DNA of 64,000 nucleotides from Wocania ichthyoenteri Th78 (GTDB taxonomy: Bacteria; Bacteroidota; Bacteroidia; Flavobacteriales; Flavobacteriaceae), in the NCBI RefSeq assembly GCF_000789235.1, contig NZ_KN525716.1, positions 310,001 through 374,000 on the forward strand. The letters are read 5' to 3'. The position numbers and the translations under genes are program-made. This document shows, one piece after another, positions 26,214 to 37,359 of the stretch; position 1 is the first letter of the stretch; each line of letters begins with the position of its first letter. Under the pieces are notes generated by a model. It was not told where the DNA came from. It ran no database searches and worked only from the letters and a program-made list of their open reading frames with translations.

Positions 26214-26927
26214 TTATTTAATTGCTAATTCTTCATCTACTTCATCTTCAAGTTTAGATTGTTGGTACAAGAAGTAAAACGCTAAAAGAAACAAAGAAAC
26301 TAGCATAAAATTAAGCGCATTTTCGTTAGCAATATATAAATAAGCAACATTAATTACTTCGCTAAAAACTATACATAAAACACCTAGAAACAAGAATAAT
26401 GATTTTTTATCATCTTTATAAAAATAATTTAAAAGCGAAATTGATAAAACTAAGAGAATCAAAATATTGTATGTAATTTCTAAAAAATATTCCATTGATA
26501 TTCTTAAAAAAGGAGAAATAATTTTAAATAAAACATAACCCATATACAAACTTAAAAAAGAGAGTACTATTACTTGTGTTTTAAACCTTTTTAAAACCTC
26601 TTTAAAATTTATAGATTTATAGATTTCTATCAATAAAAATACATAAGCTAATACAGATAATGTATTACAAAGATAATAGTACGTTTCATAGGCAACTTCA
26701 TCTTTTATAAATAATATTAATTCGGGAATGGAGTAACATATCAAAAACAGACTAAAAAATAGTGTTTTCTTCTCAACAGAAATAAAATAAAGCAACGCTA
26801 CAAGGGGTATAATTAATACACTTATTTGTAATGCAACAGAATCGTCTCCAAAAAATTCAAAACCGACAAATAAGATATAAATTAAACTTATAAAACCAAT
26901 TAAGGCTTTTGAAAAGATCATAAACAA
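26214..26927 (-). CDS. YhhN-like integral membrane protein, paralogue 1
   Basis: 237 residues, about eight hydrophobic segments and a charged C-terminal tail (SKLEDEVDEELAIK). It is clearly homologous over its whole length to the gene at 27063 (shared LLNYFYK, LCIVFSEVINVAYLY and NALNF, and SLFLLAFYFLYQQSKLE), so the two arose by tandem duplication. Compared with the gene at 24901 the similarity is weaker, but topology and size agree. Convergent with the DoxX pseudogene (3 bp between stops). Confidence 0.6.
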   Translation of the reverse strand: MFMIFSKALIGFISLIYILFVGFEFFGDDSVALQISVLIIPLVALLYFISVEKKTLFFSLFLICYSIPELILFIKDEVAYETYYYLCNTLSVLAYVFLLIEIYKSINFKEVLKRFKTQVIVLSFLSLYMGYVLFKIISPFLRISMEYFLEITYNILILLVLSISLLNYFYKDDKKSLFLFLGVLCIVFSEVINVAYLYIANENALNFMLVSLFLLAFYFLYQQSKLEDEVDEELAIK

Positions 26928-27062
26928 TAATTGTAAAAATTACCATACAAACTTAGTGAAAATATCTTATTAAAAGTATCATAATCTAGCAAATAAATGC
27001 TCAGTAAATTATTTTAGATTGAAGTTTAAAGTTACCCCTAATTAAGTTACCCCAATTGATAA

Positions 27063-27782
27063 CTAATTAACATTTGTAGATATTTCAATTTCTTCTACTT
27101 TTAAATTCTCCAACTTAGACTGTTGGTATAAAAAATAAAATGCTAAAAGAAATAAAGAAACTGAAATAAAATTTAGTGCATTTTGGTGAGCAACATATAA
27201 ATAAGCAACATTAATTACCTCACTGAAAACAATACATAAAGCTCCGAAAAAGTAGAATAAAGATTTTTTGTTACCTTTATAAAAATAGTTTAAAAGTGAT
27301 ACTGATAATAATAAAAGCATAGTAACATTATATGTAATTTCTATAATGTATTCATTTGTTAATTCCAAATAAGGACTTATGGCTTCTTGTAAAATATATG
27401 CTATATAGATGTTTAAACCAGTTAGCACTAAAACATGTATTTTGTAATTTTTTAAGACATGAAAACCACAAACAGACTTACATATTTCAAATAAAAGAAA
27501 AGCATAAGACAACATACTTAAAATATTACCTATGTAATAAAAGTATAAATATGGTATAAAATCTATAGCAAAAAATAGCAACTCGGACAAAGCATAAAAT
27601 ATCAAAAACAAACTAAAAAATACAGTTTTTGGTTTTACAGAAACAAAATAAAGCAAACCAATTAAAGGAAATGTTATTGAACTAAAACTTGATGCCATTA
27701 CCTCATCCCCGCTAAATTGAAAAACAACAAAGAGAATGTAAGCAAATACAATTAAACCAATCAAGACTTTCGACTTGTACAT
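27063..27782 (-). CDS. YhhN-like integral membrane protein, paralogue 2
   Basis: 239 residues with the same eight-segment layout as the gene at 26214. The first segment ends FVVFQFSGDEV against FVGFEFFGDDS in the paralogue. The 135-bp spacer between the paralogues is A+T-rich and holds a small GTTACCCC direct repeat but no hairpin. Two CGATAAAA half-sites lie upstream (27833-27860), between this gene and ligA, in the position of an operator. Function unknown. Confidence 0.6.
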   Translation of the reverse strand: MYKSKVLIGLIVFAYILFVVFQFSGDEVMASSFSSITFPLIGLLYFVSVKPKTVFFSLFLIFYALSELLFFAIDFIPYLYFYYIGNILSMLSYAFLLFEICKSVCGFHVLKNYKIHVLVLTGLNIYIAYILQEAISPYLELTNEYIIEITYNVTMLLLLSVSLLNYFYKGNKKSLFYFFGALCIVFSEVINVAYLYVAHQNALNFISVSLFLLAFYFLYQQSKLENLKVEEIEISTNVN

Positions 27783-27868
27783 AACAGCAATTTACGATTA
27801 AAGTACAAATATATAATTTTTTTACAATTAAGCGATAAAAATTACATTTAATCGATAAAATAATTATT

Positions 27869-29924
<2,056 letters not shown>

Positions 29925-29932
<8 letters not shown>

Positions 29933-30815
29933 TACCACCTTTTATCATCCTATCTTTTTTAAAGATGTCTTGTTTTAACTCTATATTTTTAAACTGCTTC
30001 TCTTTTAATAATCGAATCATATCGTTGCCAAGGTATTCATTAATTTCAAAAAACAATCTTCCTTTATCATTCAATTTATGAGTTGCAAAATCTGAAATAG
30101 CGTTGTAAAATAATAACGGATTTTCATCTTTTACAAACAATGCCAAATGTGGTTCGTTATTTAAAACATTACTTTTTATTTGCCTCTTTTCTTGCTCACG
30201 AACATATGGAGGATTAGACACAATAATGTCAAACTTGTGAGATGCTGAAACAAGTTCAGCATCACAGCACGTTAATATATCTGCTTCAATACATTCAATT
30301 TTCACATTATTTAATTCAGCATTTTGCTTTGCAATTTGTAATGCTTTTTTACTAACATCCAAAGCATAAACTTTAGCGTTTGGTAAGCTTTTAGCTAACG
30401 AAATAGCAATACAACCACTGCCTGTGCCAATGTCTAAAATATTTATTTCTGTACTTCGACTGCGCTCAGTGTGACAAATTTGAACTTCGTTTTTAAACTC
30501 ATTAATAACCCATTCCACTAACTCTTCAGTTTCTGGTCGTGGTATTAAAACATCTTTATCTACTTTAAAAGGCAATCCGTAAAATTCGGTTTCACCTATA
30601 ATATATTGTATGGGCTCTTCTTTTTTTAAAACTTTTAAAGCATTCAAAATTGCTTCCTTATTTTCAATTTCAAAATTAGGCTCTATGGCCAATTTTAATC
30701 TTGAAATTTTATAAAACGAATCAATCAACATAAAAAAGAAACTATCTACTTCTTCTTTTCCATAAATAGCATCTAATTCTAAATGAAACGTTTTTTGTAT
30801 ATCTTTTAATTTCAA
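29925..30815 (-). CDS. prmC: Peptide chain release factor N5-glutamine methyltransferase, with two repeat-derived insertions
   Basis: 296 residues. N-terminal helical domain, then the Rossmann methyltransferase fold with LDIGTGSGC (127-135) and the catalytic NPPY at 201-204. It methylates the GGQ glutamine of release factors. Two segments are not family sequence: QICHTERSRSTE (112-123) and CCDAELVSAS (183-192). Both are translations of dispersed palindromic repeats (30453-30475 and 30241-30263), inserted in frame at surface loops before and after conserved strands. The catalytic motifs are intact, so activity may be kept. Confidence 0.9.
30241..30263. repeat. Palindromic repeat inside prmC
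   Basis: GATGCTGAA-ACAAG-TTCAGCATC, perfect 9-bp arms with a 5-nt loop. It encodes DAELVSAS in the prmC frame without breaking it. Confidence 0.7.
30453..30475. repeat. Dispersed CTTCGACTGCGCTCAGTGTGAC repeat inside prmC
   Basis: The same core occurs between genes at 15462-15478, 46967-46992 and, diverged, 47213-47235. Here it is translated as CHTERSRS in PrmC. Confidence 0.75.
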
Positions 30816-30866
30816 ATTAATCTCTTATTTTATTGAATACTGCTACTGCAAACTGAATATTAAAAA

Positions 30867-31358
30867 TCAAATATCTTTAATCATCCATACACCACAAGAA
30901 TAGTGTCCTGTGTTACCTAAAGCACCTTTTAAATGTTTAAATCCATTGGTTTCGTATATATGTATTGCCGTTTTAAGTTGCGACGCCGATTCTAAATAAC
31001 ACTGCTTATAACCAAACGCTTTAGCCGCTTGCATACACCTTTCAAACATTAATTTACCGTAACCTTTTCCACGTACTTTTGGCGAAAAATACATTTTTTG
31101 AATTTCACAAACATCAGCTTCAAAACCCTTTAAAGGTTTAATACCTCCACCACCTAATATAGTGCCATTATCATCAATAACATAGTAAACGTCGTTGGAA
31201 TTTTGATACGATTCATACATCCTTGGTGTTTCATTATCTGCAAATGCTGTGCCTTCTAACGGGATTTTAAATTCATGGAAACAAGCTCTTATAATAGCTT
31301 CAATTTGCGCGTTATCTTCTGGCTTAATTTCTCGAATAACTATAGTATCTTTACTCAC
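30867..31358 (-). CDS. GNAT family N-acetyltransferase
   Basis: 163 residues forming one GNAT domain: TIVIREIKPEDNAQIEAII at the N terminus, the acetyl-CoA loop KMYFSPKVRGKGYGKLMF (Q/RxxGxG/A type, about 88-105), then CYLESASQLKTAIHIYETNGF. Substrate unknown. It lies 51 bp upstream of prmC on the same strand, the spacer again holding an ACTG-rich fragment. Divergent from the lipoprotein gene on the right. Confidence 0.8.
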   Translation of the reverse strand: MSKDTIVIREIKPEDNAQIEAIIRACFHEFKIPLEGTAFADNETPRMYESYQNSNDVYYVIDDNGTILGGGGIKPLKGFEADVCEIQKMYFSPKVRGKGYGKLMFERCMQAAKAFGYKQCYLESASQLKTAIHIYETNGFKHLKGALGNTGHYSCGVWMIKDI

Positions 31359-31411
31359 TTTAAAACAGTAATTTTATGCATGTGAAGATACTTAAATATA
31401 AAAATAACCGA

Positions 31412-31867
31412 ATGAAACCTTTGATTATTTTATCAACAATATTTTCTGTTTTTTTAAGCTGTTCGGTTAAAGAAAAGCCTCTATTTTTAAATGTTGAAAA
31501 TATAGAGGTTATAGAATCGACTTCTAAATATATCACATTTACTGCTGATGCTTTATTTTTAAACCCGAATGATATTGGAGGTGAATTAAAAACAGATGAA
31601 ATAAAAGTATTTGTGAATGATAATGAAATGGCAACCGTTTCAACCGAAAGCTTTAAAGTTCCTGCCAAAAAAGAATTCTCTATTCCTTTAAAAGCCAATA
31701 TTCCTACCGATAGTATTTTTAGCAATAAAAACCTTGGCGGATTAATAGGTAGCTTGTTTAGTAAGAAACTTAAAGTGCAATATAAAGGTGATTTAATATA
31801 TAAAGTTTTAGGATTTTCATACACTTATAATATTGATAAAACTGAAAATGTAAATATTAAATTATAA
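31412..31867 (+). CDS. LEA14-like lipoprotein
   Basis: 151 residues if started at the ATG at 31412, which gives a proper lipoprotein signal (MKPLIILSTIFSVFLSC, lipobox FLSC); the longer frame from 31376 puts 12 charged residues in front and is unlikely. The mature part (VENIEVIESTSKYITFTADALFLNPNDIGGELKTDE ... VPAKKEFSIPLKANI) has the water-stress/LEA type 2 beta-sandwich pattern. Envelope-located, role unknown. It ends just before ribD. Confidence 0.75.
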   Translation: MKPLIILSTIFSVFLSCSVKEKPLFLNVENIEVIESTSKYITFTADALFLNPNDIGGELKTDEIKVFVNDNEMATVSTESFKVPAKKEFSIPLKANIPTDSIFSNKNLGGLIGSLFSKKLKVQYKGDLIYKVLGFSYTYNIDKTENVNIKL

Positions 31868-31869
31868 CA

Positions 31870-32874
31870 TTGACAAACCACGGAATATACATAAAACGCT
31901 GTTTAGAAATTGCTAAAAACGGATTAGGAACAACCAGACCAAACCCCATGGTTGGTAGTGTTATTGTACATAATAACAATGTTATTGGCGAAGGTTACAC
32001 CAGCAAATATGGCGGAAATCATGCCGAAGTTAATGCCATAAACTCTGTTGTTAATAAATCCCTTTTAAAAGAAGCTACACTTTATGTGACTTTAGAACCT
32101 TGTTCGCATTTTGGTAAAACACCACCTTGTAGCGATTTAATTATTAAACATCAAATCCCTAATGTGGTTATTGGTTGTGTTGATGACAATGAAAAGGTAG
32201 CAGGAAAAGGTATCGAAAAACTTAAAAACGCTGGCTGCAATGTTACGGTTGGTGTTTTAGAAAACGAATGTAAAAATCACCATAAACGCTTTTTTACGTT
32301 TCACAACAAAAAACGCCCTTATATTATTTTAAAATGGGCAGAAACCGCCGATGGTTTTATAGCACCAAAAACAAAAAACGAACAAAAACCTGTTTGGATT
32401 ACTAATGCCTATTCTAGGCAACTAGTACACAAATGGCGCGCCGAAGAACAGGCTATTTTAGTGGGAACAAATACCGTTACTCAAGATAATCCGAGTTTAA
32501 CTACAAGAGATTGGATTGGGCAAAACCCAATAAGAGTTATTATTGACAAAGATAATAAGCTATCAAAAGATTATGTGGCTTTTAATAATGAAGCTGAAAC
32601 GATAGTTGTTAACATAAGTACTATTGATTTTTTAAAAAACGTAGCTAAGCAAATTTGCGATGTCTTGTTTCAAAAAAACATAAACTCAATAATTATTGAA
32701 GGCGGCTCCAAAACACTGCAAACTTTTATAGATGAAAATATTTGGGATGAAGCACGCGTATTTATTGGAACTGTTCAATTTAAAAATGGGATTAAATCAC
32801 CTACATTCTCAGGTAAATTAATTTCAGAAGAAGCTATAATTAACGACACACTTAAAACATATAAAAATGGTTAA
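31870..32874 (+). CDS. ribD: Riboflavin biosynthesis deaminase/reductase RibD
   Basis: 334 residues. The deaminase domain has His51-Ala-Glu53 and the PCxxxxxxxxC pair Cys78/Cys87, binding zinc; the reductase domain follows (about 148-330, RPYIILKWAETADGFIA; RAEEQAILVGTNTV; IIEGGSKTL). It catalyses deamination and reduction of the pyrimidine intermediate in riboflavin synthesis. Start is TTG at 31870, 2 bp after the lipoprotein stop; the next ATG would remove the conserved YIKRCLEIAKNGLG. The HAD gene start overlaps its end by 8 bp. Confidence 0.92.
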   Translation: MTNHGIYIKRCLEIAKNGLGTTRPNPMVGSVIVHNNNVIGEGYTSKYGGNHAEVNAINSVVNKSLLKEATLYVTLEPCSHFGKTPPCSDLIIKHQIPNVVIGCVDDNEKVAGKGIEKLKNAGCNVTVGVLENECKNHHKRFFTFHNKKRPYIILKWAETADGFIAPKTKNEQKPVWITNAYSRQLVHKWRAEEQAILVGTNTVTQDNPSLTTRDWIGQNPIRVIIDKDNKLSKDYVAFNNEAETIVVNISTIDFLKNVAKQICDVLFQKNINSIIIEGGSKTLQTFIDENIWDEARVFIGTVQFKNGIKSPTFSGKLISEEAIINDTLKTYKNG

Positions 32875-33481
32875 AACCATCATCTTCGATTTTGGCAACG
32901 TATTCATTAATTTAGATATAGAAGATGCTTTACAACACGCCCTTGAAACATTTAATATTGAATCACTTTCAGATGAGATGACAGCTTTTAATAGTTTATA
33001 TGAACAAGGATTAATTTCAACCGATGAATTTCTTGAATTTTACACTGAAAATTTTCCGAAACTTTCAAAAGAAGATTTAATTGAAGTTTGGAATTTTATG
33101 TTAAAAGATTTTCCGAAACATCGTTTAGAATTCCTTCAAAATCTAAAAAAAGAAAACAAATACAAACTCATTCTTTTAAGTAACACAAACGCGCTTCATA
33201 TAAATTGGATTAAAGAAAACATATCGTTTTACGAAGCTTTTAAAAACTATTTTGATGCTTATTATCTATCACATGAAGTTCATCTTGTAAAACCGAATAA
33301 TAATATTTTTGAATTTGTTTTAAACGAAAACAACTTAAAAGCCAACGCATGTTTGTTTATTGATGACAATAAAGACAATATAAACACTGCTAAATATTTA
33401 GGCTTTAAAACATGGCATATCGATCCAAATACCGAAGATGTAGTAAATCTTTTCAATACTAAAAACCATTTATTTGACTGA
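32867..33481 (+). CDS. HAD-superfamily phosphatase (YihX-like)
   Basis: 204 residues. Motif I IIFDFGNVFINLD (5-17) has the first catalytic Asp but Gly in the second position (DxG), as in YihX-type sugar-phosphatases; motif II LLSNTNA, Lys in VKPNNNIF, and motif IV FIDDNKDNI are present, with a four-helix cap in between. Probably acts on a sugar phosphate. Overlaps ribD by 8 bp and the YigZ gene by 8 bp, so three genes are coupled. Confidence 0.82.
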   Translation: MVKTIIFDFGNVFINLDIEDALQHALETFNIESLSDEMTAFNSLYEQGLISTDEFLEFYTENFPKLSKEDLIEVWNFMLKDFPKHRLEFLQNLKKENKYKLILLSNTNALHINWIKENISFYEAFKNYFDAYYLSHEVHLVKPNNNIFEFVLNENNLKANACLFIDDNKDNINTAKYLGFKTWHIDPNTEDVVNLFNTKNHLFD

Positions 33482-34082
33482 AAAAGATACTTACAAAACT
33501 ATTAAAACGTCCACTAATGCTATTTTATTTAAAGATAAAAATAGTAAGTTTTTTGGTTATGCCTACCCCATTACTACAGAGGATGATGTAAAACTTCATA
33601 TAAATAAATTAAAAAAAGAACACCATGCTGCAAGACATTGGTGCTACGCTTACCAAATTGGAACAGAAAATATAAGCTATCGGGCAAACGACGATGGCGA
33701 ACCCAATAATTCGGCAGGTATGCCCATTTACGGGCAAATACAATCCTTTGATGTTACCAATATTTTAATTGTAGTGGTGCGCTATTTTGGTGGTGTTAAA
33801 TTGGGCGTTGGCGGTTTAATTAATGCTTACAAAACCACCGCACAATTAACCTTGGAGGCTTCTAAAATTTTAGAAAAAACAATTAATATAGATTACCTTA
33901 TTACATTCGATTATAAAAACATGAATACCGTAATGCGTATTATTAAAGAGAAAAACTTAAATATTACCAATCAAAAATTAGAAATGAATTGCCAAATCAC
34001 AATATCGGTAAGAAAAAAAGAAGCTAACCAAATTTTTGAAATTTTCGATCGCTTATTCGAAATTGTCGTAAAACAACTTTAA
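33474..34082 (+). CDS. YigZ/IMPACT family protein
   Basis: 202 residues. The N-terminal UPF0029 domain has the family signature: SKFFGYAYPI, HHAARHWCYAYQIG, DDGEPNNSAGMPI and VVVRYFGGVKLGVGGL. The C-terminal ferredoxin-like domain is DUF1949 (about 140-202). The start is TTG at 33474, inside the preceding gene. The cellular role of YigZ proteins is not settled; a link to translation control is suggested for eukaryotic IMPACT. Confidence 0.87.
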   Translation: MTEKDTYKTIKTSTNAILFKDKNSKFFGYAYPITTEDDVKLHINKLKKEHHAARHWCYAYQIGTENISYRANDDGEPNNSAGMPIYGQIQSFDVTNILIVVVRYFGGVKLGVGGLINAYKTTAQLTLEASKILEKTINIDYLITFDYKNMNTVMRIIKEKNLNITNQKLEMNCQITISVRKKEANQIFEIFDRLFEIVVKQL

Positions 34083-34083
34083 A

Positions 34084-34482
34084 TTACAGCTTAATTGCCT
34101 CCAAGATATACTCTGGAGCTCTAATTGGTCTATTCGTTTTCGTATCAATAAACACTAAAGTTGTTTCAGCAGTAGTTAAAATTTCGTCTTTTTCATTAGT
34201 AATTTCATACTCAAATTCAATTTTTGCAGTTGGCTTCTTTTTTAGTTGAGTTTTTACATTAATTACATCATCATAACAGGCTGATTTTTTATAGTTTATA
34301 CTTAAAGAAACTACTGGCAACATAATCCCGTTTTCTTCCATAATCTTATATGAAACTCCTAGTTTACGCAACCACTCAATACGTCCCATTTCAAGATATA
34401 ACGCATAATTGCCATGATATACCACTCCCATTTGGTCTGTTTCACCATATCTCACTCTTATTTGTATTTTGTCGAATTTCAT
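34084..34482 (-). CDS. Acyl-CoA thioesterase, YbgC/4-hydroxybenzoyl-CoA type hot-dog fold
   Basis: 132 residues. VRYGETDQMGVVYHGNYALYLEMGR (about 9-33) has the catalytic Asp and the YHGNY motif of the YbgC family, followed by ETTLVFIDTKTNRPIRAP. Hydrolyses acyl-CoA thioesters; substrate unknown. It faces the YigZ gene with 1 bp between stops and diverges from dnaA. Confidence 0.85.
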   Translation of the reverse strand: MKFDKIQIRVRYGETDQMGVVYHGNYALYLEMGRIEWLRKLGVSYKIMEENGIMLPVVSLSINYKKSACYDDVINVKTQLKKKPTAKIEFEYEITNEKDEILTTAETTLVFIDTKTNRPIRAPEYILEAIKL

Positions 34483-34668
34483 AGGGATTATTAAATATTT
34501 TTTTGTAGTTTCGGCTAGAGCTTAAACATGGGGAAAAATTTCTGAAAATTCAATAGTAATTCATTTTTTTTTTAAGAATTTTGTTCACATATTTGCCAAA
34601 CCAAGAGGGAAATGAAAATATCAATTTTTCATTTAACAGCTAACTAACAAAAACTACAAAATTTAAAA

Positions 34669-36096
34669 ATGAGTATAACTGCGCAATCGGTATGGAATAA
34701 TTGTCTTGAATTCATAAAGGATAACATCCAACCGCAAGCTTACAAAACTTGGTTTGAACCAATAAAAGCAGTTAAACTTACTGATAATGCTTTAAGCATT
34801 CAAGTGCCTAGTAAATTCTTTTACGAATGGCTTGAAGAACATTATGTGAAAATTCTAAAAGTATCATTAACAAAAGAATTAGGCGAAAAAGCCAAACTTG
34901 TTTACATAATTAAAATGGAAAACACGTATGGTAATAAACAGCCTTTTACCGAAAGAATACCAAGTGCTAACAGAAGCTCGGTCAAAGCTCAAGATGTTGA
35001 TATTCCTTTAAACAATAAGAGTCCAGAATTACGCAACCCGTTTGTAATTCCTGGAATTAGAAATGTAAAAATAGAATCTCAACTTAATCCTAACTATAGT
35101 TTTGAAAACTTTTTAGAAGGTGATTCTAATCGTTTAGCAAGAAGCGCAGGATTAGCAGTTGCTGCAAAACCAGGTGGTACTTCTTTTAATCCTTTACTTA
35201 TTTTTGGTGGTGTTGGGTTAGGTAAAACACATTTAGCACATGCTATTGGTGTTGATATTAAAGACAAATATCCAGAAAAAACAGTTTTATATATTTCTGC
35301 TGAAAAGTTTACGCAACAATATATAGACTCTGTAAAGAAAAATAATAGAAATGATTTTATTCATTTTTATCAAATTATAGATGTTTTAATTATTGACGAT
35401 GTCCAATTCTTGTCTGGGAAGTCTGGAACTCAAGATGTATTCTTCCATATATTTAATCATTTACATCAAAACGGAAAACAAGTTATATTAACAAGTGATA
35501 AAGCACCTGTTGATATGCAGGATATTGAACAACGCTTATTATCTCGTTTTAAATGGGGGCTTTCTGCTGAATTACAAAATCCAGATTTTGAAACTAGAGT
35601 TTCTATACTAAAAAACAAACTCTATAGAGATGGTGTTGAAATGCCAGATGATATTATTGAGTATGTTGCAAAAAATATTAAAACAAACGTTAGAGAATTA
35701 GAAGGTGCCATTATTTCTTTAATTGCACAATCTTCATTCAATAAAAAAGAAATTACTATTGAGCTTGCAAAACAAATTGTCGAGAAATTTGTTAAGAATA
35801 CAAAACGCGAAGTGTCAATTGATTATATACAGAAAATTGTGTCAGATTATTTCCAAATGGATGTTGACACACTTCAATCGAAAACCAGAAAACGCCATAT
35901 TGTGCAAGCAAGACAACTCGCTATGTTTTTTGCTAAAAAATTCACAAAAGCTTCTTTAGCTAGCATTGGTTCTCAAATAGGAAAACGCGATCATGCTACA
36001 GTATTACATGCTTGTAAAACAGTAGACAACTTATCTTCAACTGATAAACAATTCAGAAAATATGTTGAAGACATTACAAAAAAACTTTCGGTTTAA
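34669..36096 (+). CDS. dnaA: Chromosomal replication initiator DnaA
   Basis: 475 residues. Domain I (about 1-85, WNNCLEFIKDNIQPQAYKTWF), a variable linker, AAA+ domain with Walker A GGVGLGKTH (180-188) and Walker B VLIIDDVQFL. Domain IV ends with the DNA-binding signature KRDHATVLHACK. It opens the origin for replication. dnaN is not adjacent but 16 kb downstream, as is common in Flavobacteriia. No convincing run of TTATCCACA boxes is visible in the 186 bp before the gene. Confidence 0.97.
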   Translation: MSITAQSVWNNCLEFIKDNIQPQAYKTWFEPIKAVKLTDNALSIQVPSKFFYEWLEEHYVKILKVSLTKELGEKAKLVYIIKMENTYGNKQPFTERIPSANRSSVKAQDVDIPLNNKSPELRNPFVIPGIRNVKIESQLNPNYSFENFLEGDSNRLARSAGLAVAAKPGGTSFNPLLIFGGVGLGKTHLAHAIGVDIKDKYPEKTVLYISAEKFTQQYIDSVKKNNRNDFIHFYQIIDVLIIDDVQFLSGKSGTQDVFFHIFNHLHQNGKQVILTSDKAPVDMQDIEQRLLSRFKWGLSAELQNPDFETRVSILKNKLYRDGVEMPDDIIEYVAKNIKTNVRELEGAIISLIAQSSFNKKEITIELAKQIVEKFVKNTKREVSIDYIQKIVSDYFQMDVDTLQSKTRKRHIVQARQLAMFFAKKFTKASLASIGSQIGKRDHATVLHACKTVDNLSSTDKQFRKYVEDITKKLSV

Positions 36097-36129
36097 TTTA
36101 AAAATTAACGCTTTCGCGGAACATTATAT

Positions 36130-36582
36130 ATGACTAAAATCCTCATGGTTTGTCTAGGCAATATTTGTCGTTCTCCTTTGGCTGAAGGCATTATGCGTTC
36201 TAAACTTCCTAATGATACATTTTTAGTAGATTCTGCGGGAACTGCAAATTATCATATTGGTAATGCGCCAGATTCACGCTCTATAGCTGTCGCAAAAAAG
36301 TATGGCTTAAATATTTCTGGTTTAAAAGGACGCCAATTTAGTGTATTAGATTTTGATGCTTTTGATTTGATTTATGTTATGGATGAATCTAACTTTAAAA
36401 ATGTAATTGCTCTAGCTAGAGACGATAAAGATATTGCTAAAGTTAAGTTTATTTTAAATGAAGTTTATCCAAATCAAGACTACAATGTTCCAGATCCTTA
36501 TTACGGTGGTGACGAAGGTTTTGAAAATGTATACAAAATGCTCGATGAAGCCTGTGATAGAATTGCAGAAAAATTAAGTTAA
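36130..36582 (+). CDS. Low-molecular-weight protein tyrosine phosphatase
   Basis: 150 residues. The P-loop CLGNICRSP spans 8-16 (nucleophile Cys8, Arg14) and the general acid is in VPDPYYGG near residue 120. Typical single-domain cytosolic LMW-PTP. Follows dnaA at 33 bp and may be read through from it; precedes the tetrapyrrole-methylase-like gene. Substrates unknown. Confidence 0.92.
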   Translation: MTKILMVCLGNICRSPLAEGIMRSKLPNDTFLVDSAGTANYHIGNAPDSRSIAVAKKYGLNISGLKGRQFSVLDFDAFDLIYVMDESNFKNVIALARDDKDIAKVKFILNEVYPNQDYNVPDPYYGGDEGFENVYKMLDEACDRIAEKLS

Positions 36583-36636
36583 CTCCAGCTATAATATTTA
36601 GTATTTTTATACACTAATTATTTTCGAAAACAATTT

Positions 36637-37353
36637 ATGAATTCTTCAATTGGCAATTTATACCTTATACCAACAACATTAGGAGACAATGCTCCTTTAG
36701 AGGTACTCCCTATATCTGTTAAAAAAGTAGTTGAAGAAGTTAATACCTACATTGTTGAAAACGAGAAAACAGCACGGCGATTTATAAAAAAGATTAGTTC
36801 TGGAAAATCACAAGCTACTTTAAAAATGTTTCATTTAAACAAGTTTACAGATTTAAGTGAGCTTCCTGAATTTTTAGAACCTTGTTTTAATGGTGTAAAT
36901 GTTGGCCTTTTATCTGAAGCTGGTTGCCCAGGTGTTGCTGATCCAGGAGCAGATATTGTAAAATTGGCACATCAAAAAAACATAAAAGTAATTCCTTTAG
37001 TTGGACCATCATCTATTTTAATGGCTATGATGAGCTCTGGTATGAATGGCCAAAATTTTACTTTTAACGGTTATTTACCCATTGATAAAGATGAAAGAAA
37101 AAAGGAAATAAAACGCTTAGAACGTTTATCTTTTGAGCATAACCAGTCACAAATTTTTATTGAGACACCATATAGAAACAATAAAATGATTGAAGATTTA
37201 AGTAGTGTATTAGAAAATAATACCGATGTATGTGTGGCTTGCGATATAACTTTACCTACCGAGTTTATTAAAACACAAACAGCAAATAAATGGAAAAAAA
37301 ATATGGTTGACTTACATAAAAGACCAACCATATTTATTATTCATAAAAGCTAA
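36637..37353 (+). CDS. SAM-dependent methyltransferase, tetrapyrrole methylase/RsmI family
   Basis: 238 residues. GNLYLIPTTLGDNAP at the N terminus, LLSEAGCPGVADPGADIV (about 91-108) and VPLVGPSSILMAMMSSGMNGQNFTFNGYLP are the RsmI-type motifs, and KRLERLS...IFIETPYRNN fits too. It is shorter than full RsmI (about 285), lacking the extended C-terminal part; such short forms are usual in this phylum. Probably an rRNA ribose methyltransferase; target inferred only. Confidence 0.8.
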   Translation: MNSSIGNLYLIPTTLGDNAPLEVLPISVKKVVEEVNTYIVENEKTARRFIKKISSGKSQATLKMFHLNKFTDLSELPEFLEPCFNGVNVGLLSEAGCPGVADPGADIVKLAHQKNIKVIPLVGPSSILMAMMSSGMNGQNFTFNGYLPIDKDERKKEIKRLERLSFEHNQSQIFIETPYRNNKMIEDLSSVLENNTDVCVACDITLPTEFIKTQTANKWKKNMVDLHKRPTIFIIHKS

Positions 37354-37359
37354 TAATAA

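Noticed and set aside
26928-27062. GTTACCCCTAATTAAGTTACCCC direct repeat as operator
   Set aside because: Only two units, no second occurrence at another gene, too short to support a claim.
31360-31824. 154-residue open frame on the minus strand
   Set aside because: It mirrors the plus-strand lipoprotein gene at 31412-31867, which has a clean lipobox and family pattern; the minus frame has neither.
34483-34668. Possible oriC with DnaA boxes before dnaA
   Set aside because: No TTATCCACA-like box cluster can be seen; only A+T-rich sequence. Origin position cannot be claimed.
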